A stretch of DNA of 46,830 nt, from contig JASBSN010000054.1 of the NCBI GenBank assembly GCA_030148915.1, positions 1 through 46,830 on the forward strand. The letters run 5' to 3'. Numbering within the stretch: the stretch's first letter is position 1; each line of letters starts with the position of its first letter. Both the position numbers and the translations under genes were made by a program. The notes below the pieces were generated by a model that was not told where the DNA came from, searched no databases, and saw only the letters and a program-made list of their open reading frames with translations. Below are positions 41,124 to 46,830 of this stretch, one piece after another. The DNA is from Thiogranum sp. (lineage in GTDB: Bacteria > Pseudomonadota > Gammaproteobacteria > DSM-19610).

Positions 41124-42215
41124 ATGCACTCTCGTTTCAATGCACTGCTGCTCGGACTGGCAATGACCGTGGGTTTGTCCGCCTGCAACACGACCCCGCC
41201 GACGCCCGTGTCGCAGGCCGCGCCGGTGCCCATTCCTATTAGGGTGGTGGTGGTATCGATGTTCGAAGTCGGCGCCGACAGCGGCGACGTGGCCGGCGAG
41301 TTTCAGCTATGGCGCGAGCGGCAAAAGCTCGACACGCGGCTGCCGTTCACCCACAGTTTTCACGATCTGTACCTTAACCCGGTTACCGGAGTGCTGGGTA
41401 TGGTGACCGGCATCGGCACGGCCAAGTCGGCCTCGGCGATTATGGCGCTGGGTCTTGATCCGCGTTTTGATTTATCCAAAGCCTACTGGTTGGTCGCCGG
41501 TATCGCCGGTATTGATCCTAACGACGCGTCGGTTGGTTCCGCGGCGTGGGCAGAGTATCTGGTCGACGCCGATCTGGCCCACGAGATCGACGCCCGCGAA
41601 ATACCGGCCGACTGGCCGACCGGTTACTTCGCCCGCTATACCAAAAAACCCTACGACCCGAACAAACCTGCGCCGACCGGCGAGATGTTCCGGCTTAACC
41701 CGGCGCTGACCGAGTGGGCCTACCAATTGACTAAAGACATCGACCTGGGCGATACGGCTACCTTACAACGCGTGCGGGCACCCTATACCGGCTACCCCAA
41801 CGCGCAGAAACCGCCCTTCGTCCTCAAAGGCGACAACCTGGCGGGCATGACCTACTGGCACGGCAAGCTGCTCAACGACTGGGCTAACGGTTGGGTCGAT
41901 TACTGGAGCGAGGGGCAGGGCGAATTCGTCACCTCGGCCATGGAAGACACCGGCACCTTGCAGTCGCTGACTTATCTCGACAAGAGCGGCAAGGTCGACA
42001 AGAACCGCGTCATGGTGCTACGCAGTGGCAGCAACTACACCATGCAACCGCCCGGCGTGACCGCGGTGGACGACCTGCTGCGCGACCATGACGGTTACGA
42101 CAGCCTGCGCCCGGCCGTGGAAGCCGCCTATGTGGTCGGAGCCCGGGTGGTCGATGACATCGTCGCGCACTGGGACACCTACCGGACGACGCTGCCGGCG
42201 GCGAGCGCGGAGTAG
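41124..42215 (+). CDS. Lipoprotein of the purine nucleoside permease (NUP) family
   Basis: 363 residues. A lipobox LSAC (C21) follows a hydrophobic signal, and Asn at +2 favours outer-membrane location. The body matches the NUP family (VVVVSMFEVGADSGDVAGEF, VTGVLGMVTGIGTAKSASAI, YWLVAGIAGIDPNDASVGSA, AMEDTGTLQSL). Despite the name, the fold is that of nucleoside phosphorylases/hydrolases, so cleavage of nucleosides outside the inner membrane is plausible. ATG 41124 has GGAG 7 bases ahead and gives a proper signal peptide. It follows the TPR gene closely, tying it to the TonB system. Confidence 0.87.
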   Translation: MHSRFNALLLGLAMTVGLSACNTTPPTPVSQAAPVPIPIRVVVVSMFEVGADSGDVAGEFQLWRERQKLDTRLPFTHSFHDLYLNPVTGVLGMVTGIGTAKSASAIMALGLDPRFDLSKAYWLVAGIAGIDPNDASVGSAAWAEYLVDADLAHEIDAREIPADWPTGYFARYTKKPYDPNKPAPTGEMFRLNPALTEWAYQLTKDIDLGDTATLQRVRAPYTGYPNAQKPPFVLKGDNLAGMTYWHGKLLNDWANGWVDYWSEGQGEFVTSAMEDTGTLQSLTYLDKSGKVDKNRVMVLRSGSNYTMQPPGVTAVDDLLRDHDGYDSLRPAVEAAYVVGARVVDDIVAHWDTYRTTLPAASAE

Positions 42216-42227
42216 GCGAGGGCCGCC

Positions 42228-42926
42228 ATGCCGGATTTAACCCTCGACGCCCAGCCTTACCCCTATCGCTTCGACCCGGCGCACAGCGCGTTGCTGGTGA
42301 TCGATATGCAGCGCGACTTTATCGAAAGCGGCGGGTTTGGTGAGTCCTTGGGCAACGACGTCAGCCGCCTGGCGGCCATTGTGCCGACCGTGCGGCGCGT
42401 ATTGGACGCCGCGCGCGCCGCCGGGCTGTGTGTCATCCACACCCGCGAGGCTCACCGGCCGGACCTGTCCGACTGCCCGCCGGCGAAACGCGTCCGCGGT
42501 GATGCCGCCTTGCGCATCGGCGACTCAGGCCCGATGGGGCGTATTCTGGTCGCCGGCGAAGCCGGTAATCAAATTGTGCCCGCGTGCGCACCGCTGGTCG
42601 ACGAAACGGTGATCGACAAACCCGGCAAGGGCGCGTTTTACAACACTCCCCTTATGGCACTGCTTGCGGCGCGCCGCATCAGTCACCTGCTGGTCGTCGG
42701 TGTGACCACCGAAGTGTGTGTGCAGAGCACGCTGCGCGAAGCCAACGACCGGGGTTTCGAGTGTCTGCTGATCGAGGACGCGACCGAAAGTTACTTCCCC
42801 GCCTTCAAACAAGCCACGCTTGACATGATACGCGCGCAAGGCGCCATCGTCGGCTGGACCGCACACGCCGAGCCCGTCATCGCTGCGCTGGCCGCCGACG
42901 TGCAACCGAAGCCAGACCATGCCTAA
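42228..42926 (+). CDS. Cysteine hydrolase, isochorismatase family (biuret-hydrolase-like)
   Basis: 232 residues with the catalytic triad D26 ([10 protein letters not shown]), K131 ([13 protein letters not shown]) and C164 ([11 protein letters not shown]). The family hydrolyses amides such as biuret, ureidoacrylate or N-carbamoyl compounds. The long [20 protein letters not shown] insertion and genomic linkage to AtzG/AtzE/AtzH genes resemble biuret hydrolase (BiuH/TrtA). It overlaps atzG by 8 bp. The actual substrate may be a purine- or oxalurate-derived amide. Confidence 0.82.
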   Translation: MPDLTLDAQPYPYRFDPAHSALLVIDMQRDFIESGGFGESLGNDVSRLAAIVPTVRRVLDAARAAGLCVIHTREAHRPDLSDCPPAKRVRGDAALRIGDSGPMGRILVAGEAGNQIVPACAPLVDETVIDKPGKGAFYNTPLMALLAARRISHLLVVGVTTEVCVQSTLREANDRGFECLLIEDATESYFPAFKQATLDMIRAQGAIVGWTAHAEPVIAALAADVQPKPDHA

Positions 42927-43107
42927 GCCCGATTTCGACCCCGAATGCTGGCTGGATACACTATCGGCGCTGATGGACGTGGACATTGCTGCCGGCGACC
43001 GTGCCGGCGTGGTCGTCAACCTGGCGGTCGCTGCACAGATGGCTGAACTGTTGATGGCGTTCGAACTGCCCGACGACCTGGAGGCGGCGCCGCACTTCGC
43101 ACCATGA
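42919..43107 (+). CDS. atzG: AtzG/HpxX-like small subunit (DUF4089)
   Basis: A 62-residue helical protein ([40 protein letters not shown], ending LEAAPHFAP). Such proteins form an asymmetric complex with AtzE amidase, like GatC with GatA, and stabilise it. It overlaps both neighbours (8 bp upstream, 4 bp downstream), implying coupled, stoichiometric synthesis. Confidence 0.85.
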   Translation: MPKPDFDPECWLDTLSALMDVDIAAGDRAGVVVNLAVAAQMAELLMAFELPDDLEAAPHFAP

Positions 43108-44501
43108 CGATACTCGCCCAACCAGCCCACGTCATCGCCGAGGCGGTGCACGATGGTACGCTCAGCGCCGTCGATGTGGTCGCCGCGACACAGGCGGCTA
43201 TCGAACGCAACGACCCCGCAATCAATGCCTTCAGTGAAGTGACTTATGAACGCGCCTTGAGCGAAGCGCTTCGAGTCGACGCCGCGCGCCGTGCCCGCGA
43301 GCCGCTCGGTCCCCTGGCGGGCGTGCCGTATGCGGTCAAAAACCTATTCGACATCGAGGGGCTGACGACGCTAGCCGGCTCGCGTATCAACGCCGGGCAC
43401 CCGCCCGCAGCCGGCGACGCGACCGTCATCAAACGCCTCAAGGGTGCCGGTGCCCTGTTGTTCGGCGCCTTGAACATGGGCGAGTACGCGTACGATTTTA
43501 CCGGCGAAAACGCCCATTACGGCGCTACCCGTAACCCGCACAATAAAGCGCATATGAGCGGTGGCTCCAGCGGCGGCTCGGCCGCTGCAGTGGCCGCCGG
43601 TCTGGTGCCGTTGGCCCTCGGTTCGGATACCAACGGCTCTATCCGCGTGCCCTCGGCGCTGACCGGTATCTTCGGTCTGAAGCCGACCTTCGGCCGTCTG
43701 AGTCGGGCCGGCTGCTTCCCCTTTTGTGCCAGCCTCGACCACGTCGGCCCGTTTGCCGGGACGGTCCGCGATCTGGCTTTGACAATGGACGTCCTGCAAG
43801 GCCCGGACAGTGCCGACCCGGTGTGCGCGACGCGTATTCCGCAAGCGGTGTCGGCACATTTAGCCCGCGGTGCCGAGGGTGTCACACTGGCCATCGCGGA
43901 CGATTACTTTCAACGCGGCCTGCATCCAGACGCTGCCGCCGCCGTGCAGCGCGTGGCAGCGGCGCTTGACGTTGAGCGCAGCGTACACCTGCCGCAAGTC
44001 GCCCGCGCCCGCGCCGCGGCATTCCTGATGACCAATATCGAAGCCGGCAACTTGCACCTGGCGCGCTTGAAGACGCGCGCGGCGGACTTCGACCCGGACG
44101 TCCGTGAGCGTCTGCTGGCCGGGGCCTTGGCGCCGGCCAGCTGGTACGTGCAGGCACAACGCTTCCGGCGCTGGTACCAGGCGGCGGTGCGGGCCGTATT
44201 TGACGACGTGGATGTCATCATCGCCCCGGCGACGCCGTGCAGCGCGCCGCGCATCGGCCAGAAAACCATGACCCTGGACGGCGAAACATTACCGGTCCGA
44301 CCCAACCTGGGCCTATTCACTCAGCCGATTTCATTTATCGGTCTGCCGGTGGTCACCGTGCCGGTCAACAGCCCCGGCCAACTGCCGGTGGGCGTACAGC
44401 TGATCGCACCGGCCTGGCGCGACGATTTGTGCCTGCGCGTGGCTGCGACCCTGGAGACATTGGGCTTTACCGCATCCCTAGCCACGAAGGAGGGTAAGTG
44501 A
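43104..44501 (+). CDS. atzE: AtzE-family amidohydrolase (HpxY-like)
   Basis: A 465-residue amidase-signature enzyme with Ser-cisSer-Lys triad K79 (PYAVKNLFDIEG), S155 (MSGGSSGGSAAAVA) and S179 (GSDTNGSIRVPS). AtzE hydrolyses 1-carboxybiuret in cyanuric-acid breakdown; close relatives (HpxY) serve oxalurate/urate catabolism in Klebsiella. Context with AtzG and AtzH-type genes is the same in both pathways, so the substrate cannot be fixed from this gene alone. The gene is complete and overlaps both neighbours. Confidence 0.9.
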   Translation: MTILAQPAHVIAEAVHDGTLSAVDVVAATQAAIERNDPAINAFSEVTYERALSEALRVDAARRAREPLGPLAGVPYAVKNLFDIEGLTTLAGSRINAGHPPAAGDATVIKRLKGAGALLFGALNMGEYAYDFTGENAHYGATRNPHNKAHMSGGSSGGSAAAVAAGLVPLALGSDTNGSIRVPSALTGIFGLKPTFGRLSRAGCFPFCASLDHVGPFAGTVRDLALTMDVLQGPDSADPVCATRIPQAVSAHLARGAEGVTLAIADDYFQRGLHPDAAAAVQRVAAALDVERSVHLPQVARARAAAFLMTNIEAGNLHLARLKTRAADFDPDVRERLLAGALAPASWYVQAQRFRRWYQAAVRAVFDDVDVIIAPATPCSAPRIGQKTMTLDGETLPVRPNLGLFTQPISFIGLPVVTVPVNSPGQLPVGVQLIAPAWRDDLCLRVAATLETLGFTASLATKEGK

Positions 44502-44884
44502 GCTTAGCTATCAATTTGCCGGAAATTATCGCCGAAGTCGAAGCGGTCTTCGCCCGCTACGGCGAAGCCCTGATCGGTAACAATGTTGAGGTACTCGACG
44601 AATTATTCTGGAGCAGCGAGTGGGCCGTTCGCTACGGCGCGGCTGAAAATCTGTACGGCTTTGCCGCCATCGCCGCGTTTCGCAGCCAGCGCGATACGCT
44701 TGGTCTGGCACGCTGCCTGATCCGCAACGTCGTCACCACCTTCGGCAGCGACTTTGCGACGGTCAATACCGAATTCCGCCTGGAAGGCAGCGGCCGCATC
44801 GGGCGGCAGAGCCAGACCTGGTTACGTACAGAGGTCGGCTGGCGGGTAGTGGCGGCGCATATCAGTTTTATCGGGCCGGAGTAA
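44498..44884 (+). CDS. atzH: AtzH/HpxZ-like protein (DUF3225, NTF2 fold)
   Basis: 128 residues of the SnoaL/NTF2-like fold (EVEAVFARYGEALIGNNVEV, LDELFWSS, RYGAAENLYGFAAIAAFRSQ, GRIGRQSQTWLRTEVGWRVV). AtzH is a 1,3-dicarboxyurea deamidase; the Klebsiella counterpart HpxZ is required for oxalurate use. GTG 44498 overlaps the atzE stop (GTGA). It is the last gene of the long plus-strand series; 90 bp separate it from the convergent MobA-like gene. Confidence 0.85.
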   Translation: MSLAINLPEIIAEVEAVFARYGEALIGNNVEVLDELFWSSEWAVRYGAAENLYGFAAIAAFRSQRDTLGLARCLIRNVVTTFGSDFATVNTEFRLEGSGRIGRQSQTWLRTEVGWRVVAAHISFIGPE

Positions 44885-44974
44885 GCGGGGACGGCTTCCG
44901 CTCGTCCAGACCACCCCGTGAATGCCGGCATGCATAGGTTCTCAGGCGGCTCGGATAGGTTGTCCGCGGTGTTG

Positions 44975-45574
44975 CTAGCGGGTTAAGTGTAACCGCTGAA
45001 ACCGTACCCAATCCTGCTCGCGATTCAGGTTCATGATGCAACGTGGATCGTGGCTGTCAATGCGCGCGACCGCCTCGCCACAGGCACGTATTTGACGGTC
45101 GAGGCGGGCCTTGGGTTGGCCGGGATCGAGGCGGAGCAGATGGGCGATCAGGTTTGGGTTTAATAACACCGGGTGGCCGTTGCGGGCGCGGTGGCGGGGT
45201 TGGGCGGCGACGTGGGTTCGGCGGGTTTGATGGAGTCTGTACAGCAGTGCGCGCTCGGGCACCGGGTTGTCCAGCGGAACGATCAGGGCGCTGCCGCGGA
45301 TGTGCGCTAGCGCGCAGCACAAGCTGGCAAAGCTGCCGCCTTGACCGCGCGGGTTGATGTGCAGGATTACGCGTCGGTGCAGGTGTTTGAGTACGCGCCG
45401 CGGGTTGATGCCGAGGACCAAATGGATGCGCCGGTAGCCAGCGCAGCGCAGGCGGTCGATCTGCGCGTCCAGCCAGCTGTGGGTTTGACCACGCCACCGG
45501 AGGCGGCGGCCGGCTTTGTGCACGCGGCCGCTGCGTGCCGAGCGGCCTGCGGCCAGAATGACGGCTGTTTTCAC
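44975..45574 (-). CDS. MobA/MocA-like nucleotidyltransferase
   Basis: 199 residues beginning MKTAVILAAGRSARSGRVHK, a variant of the LAAG.S.RMG..K nucleotide-binding motif, with VPLDNPVP in place of the usual D.P metal motif and RNGHPVLL downstream. MocA-type enzymes add CMP to molybdopterin for xanthine-dehydrogenase-family hydroxylases. It overlaps the xdhC stop by four bases. It is unusually Arg-rich. A simple sugar-nucleotide transferase is less likely given XdhC next to it. Confidence 0.75.
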   Translation of the reverse strand: MKTAVILAAGRSARSGRVHKAGRRLRWRGQTHSWLDAQIDRLRCAGYRRIHLVLGINPRRVLKHLHRRVILHINPRGQGGSFASLCCALAHIRGSALIVPLDNPVPERALLYRLHQTRRTHVAAQPRHRARNGHPVLLNPNLIAHLLRLDPGQPKARLDRQIRACGEAVARIDSHDPRCIMNLNREQDWVRFQRLHLTR

Positions 45575-46476
45575 CGGGCGTGGCGTCGTTGGAGCAGCTC
45601 GGCCAGGATGCTCACGGCGACTTCGGCGGGACGTTTACCCATACCAGGCAGGCCGATGGGCATGTGCACGTCAGTCGTGGAATGGCCGTCGCGGTTTAGG
45701 GCATGGCGAAAGCGGGCCGCCTTTGAACGGCTGCCGATGACGCCGAGATAGTGCATCGGGTACCGACACAGGCGCGTGAGCAGAGCGTAGTCCAGGTTAT
45801 GGCTGTGGGTCATGATTAAGGCTACAGCGTCCGGTGGCGGTGGGGCCAGTGCCAGGCCATCTTCGCGGTACAGGCGGGTGTGCGGCGGGAAGGCGGCGGT
45901 GTCGGCCCAGGGCGGGCGGGCGTCGACGATGTGCAGGGCGTAGTCCAGCGGCGCGGCTATCGATGCCAGGGCGCGGGCGACGTGGCCGGCGCCGTATAGC
46001 CACAGCGGGGTACGCAGGCGGCGGGCGCGAACAAAGTAACTATCGCCATACTCACCGTCGCGGCTGTCGCTGTGCAGGCCGGGCGGCGGTGGCTGGTTGC
46101 CGTGCCAGTCGCCATGGCGGTCCCAGGCGCCGAGCAGGTGCAGGCTGTCGTCGGTGCGCCGGTACAGGCGTGTGTAGTGGTCGGTCATGCAGTGGCTCAA
46201 CGTGCCCGGCAGGCTGACGATGTCGGCGCGCACGCGACCGCCGCAACACTGGTCTGAGCCGGGGCCGAGAACCTGTTCATAGGTCTGCCGGGTGTGAGCA
46301 GTGCGTTGCATTAGGCTCCACTCCAGCGCGCCGCCGCCCACGGTGCCGTGCCACTGACCGGTTTCGTCGTACAGCATGTGGTCGCCGATCTGTACGGGGG
46401 CCGAGCCCTGCACGCGGGTTATCAGTACCTCCAGCAGTGGCAGGGCTCGCAGGTGTTGGACGTTGCCGCGGGTCAT
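45571..46476 (-). CDS. xdhC: XdhC/CoxI-family molybdenum-hydroxylase maturation protein
   Basis: 301 residues from ATG 46476. The N-terminal XdhC/CoxI domain (VLITRVQGSAPVQIGDHML, GTVGGGALEWSLM, SDQCCGGRV) and C-terminal Rossmann part (PLWLYGAGHVARALASIAAP, DAVALIMTHSHNLDYALL, LGVIGSRSKAARF, HMPIGLPG.G.RPAEVAVSI) are canonical. XdhC inserts the sulfurated Mo cofactor into xanthine dehydrogenase. It overlaps the preceding ring-opening amidohydrolase stop (ATGA). The dehydrogenase subunits are not in the window. Confidence 0.93.
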   Translation of the reverse strand: MTRGNVQHLRALPLLEVLITRVQGSAPVQIGDHMLYDETGQWHGTVGGGALEWSLMQRTAHTRQTYEQVLGPGSDQCCGGRVRADIVSLPGTLSHCMTDHYTRLYRRTDDSLHLLGAWDRHGDWHGNQPPPPGLHSDSRDGEYGDSYFVRARRLRTPLWLYGAGHVARALASIAAPLDYALHIVDARPPWADTAAFPPHTRLYREDGLALAPPPPDAVALIMTHSHNLDYALLTRLCRYPMHYLGVIGSRSKAARFRHALNRDGHSTTDVHMPIGLPGMGKRPAEVAVSILAELLQRRHAR

Positions 46477-46830
46477 GGGGCGTCGCGGGCGATGATGGCG
46501 ACCGGGCCGCCGCCCAGCGGGCCGTGGTGTTCGGCACGGGTCGAGACATAGACGGCGGTGTCGCCGGTAACACCGGCCAACAGGGCGGCTACGACGCAGC
46601 GGGAATAGCGCATGTCGCTGATGTCGTCGTCGCTCCACATAGTATGGCGGCGGCCGCGAAGGGTGTGCCGCGGGTCGGCCTCGGATTTGGCGAACACGCC
46701 GACCAGGCGTTGTTGCTGTGCGGCGTTCAGTTGGCCGTCGCTCGTCAGGCCGAGCTGGCGCAGCACGGCGCGGATGCCGTCGATGTCGATAATGTCGCGC
46801 ATCACGCCGTGGGCGATACGCAGGTCGCCG
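46473..46830 (-). CDS. Ring-opening amidohydrolase (cyanuric acid hydrolase/barbiturase family), partial
   Basis: The C-terminal ~118 residues of a gene entering from the right edge; the open frame continues past the window end. The segment FAKSEADP, TLRGRRHTMWSDDD and YVSTRAEHHGPLGGGPVAII matches the third repeat of the AtzD/barbiturase family, which opens cyanuric acid or barbituric acid rings using Ser-Lys dyads. The family usually has Gly-Gly after YVS where this has Thr-Arg. It is the first visible gene of the minus-strand operon with xdhC and the MobA-like gene, suggesting action on the product of a Mo-hydroxylase. Confidence 0.8.
   Translation of the reverse strand, partial: GDLRIAHGVMRDIIDIDGIRAVLRQLGLTSDGQLNAAQQQRLVGVFAKSEADPRHTLRGRRHTMWSDDDISDMRYSRCVVAALLAGVTGDTAVYVSTRAEHHGPLGGGPVAIIARDAP

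Noticed and set aside
1-46830. CRISPR array or rRNA/tRNA genes
   Set aside because: I looked for regularly spaced direct repeats with unique spacers and for tRNA-like cloverleaf or rRNA sequence on both strands and saw none; the GTCAYG triplet and GCTGGC repeats have no spacers of CRISPR type.

Overview
The window reads as chromosomal DNA of a gammaproteobacterium. The family-level evidence is a csrA gene, a TonB2/TtpC-type energising operon with its DUF3450 partner, IS3 (IS407-type) and IS21 elements, and a GntR/FCD regulator. Genus cannot be told from sequence alone. Base composition changes sharply near 25.5 kb: the left half is AT-richer and mosaic, while the right half is uniformly GC-rich and tightly packed.

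0-3.2 kb and 20.3-22.6 kb: an array of displaced ('orphan') Rhs C-terminal tips. At least five copies of the Rhs core signature ([12 protein letters not shown]...DPIGL) recur on the plus strand, each followed by a different C-terminal tail, and four of the five by a small gene in the immunity position. Tip 2 carries a one-base core deletion and a complete IS3-family element with a 4-bp target duplication.

3.2-20.3 kb: an accessory island lying between tips 2 and 3. It holds csrA, an HD-type (SpoT/MESH1-like) hydrolase, an orphan Xre/MbcA/ParS-type antitoxin, an unknown gene, an AlpA/excisionase-like gene, and a close-packed series: istA, istB, CHC2 primase-helicase, tyrosine recombinase, small ORF. 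Then come two long genes. The first (1529 aa) joins an alpha/beta hydrolase, a long TPR-like solenoid and two PIN-like segments. The second (643 aa) follows 5 bp later. I infer a mobile element carrying an undescribed conflict/defence-type cargo. This is the most novel part of the window.

22.7-25.6 kb: an exported beta-helix-like protein, a VapBC toxin-antitoxin pair, and about 0.9 kb without a convincing gene.

25.6-46.8 kb: a purine/nucleobase scavenging and catabolism cluster. It encodes a TauE/SafE permease, an HpxW-type gamma-glutamyltransferase homologue, a GntR regulator, 8-oxoguanine deaminase, a guanine-deaminase-like enzyme and an exported adenosine deaminase. Next come a TonB-dependent receptor with its own TtpC-ExbB-ExbD-TonB system and a lipoprotein of the purine-nucleoside permease/phosphorylase family. 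It ends with a cysteine hydrolase, AtzG/AtzE/AtzH (HpxX/Y/Z-like) amidohydrolases and, convergently, a ring-opening amidohydrolase (cut by the window edge), XdhC and a MobA-like protein. Palindromes sharing TTGCAT and GTATACA words occur at four promoters and probably mark the GntR regulon. The inferred logic is: extracellular nucleosides are deaminated and split near the outer membrane, imported through the dedicated TonB system, oxidised by a molybdenum hydroxylase (only its accessory genes are visible), and the ring nitrogen is released by the amidohydrolases.
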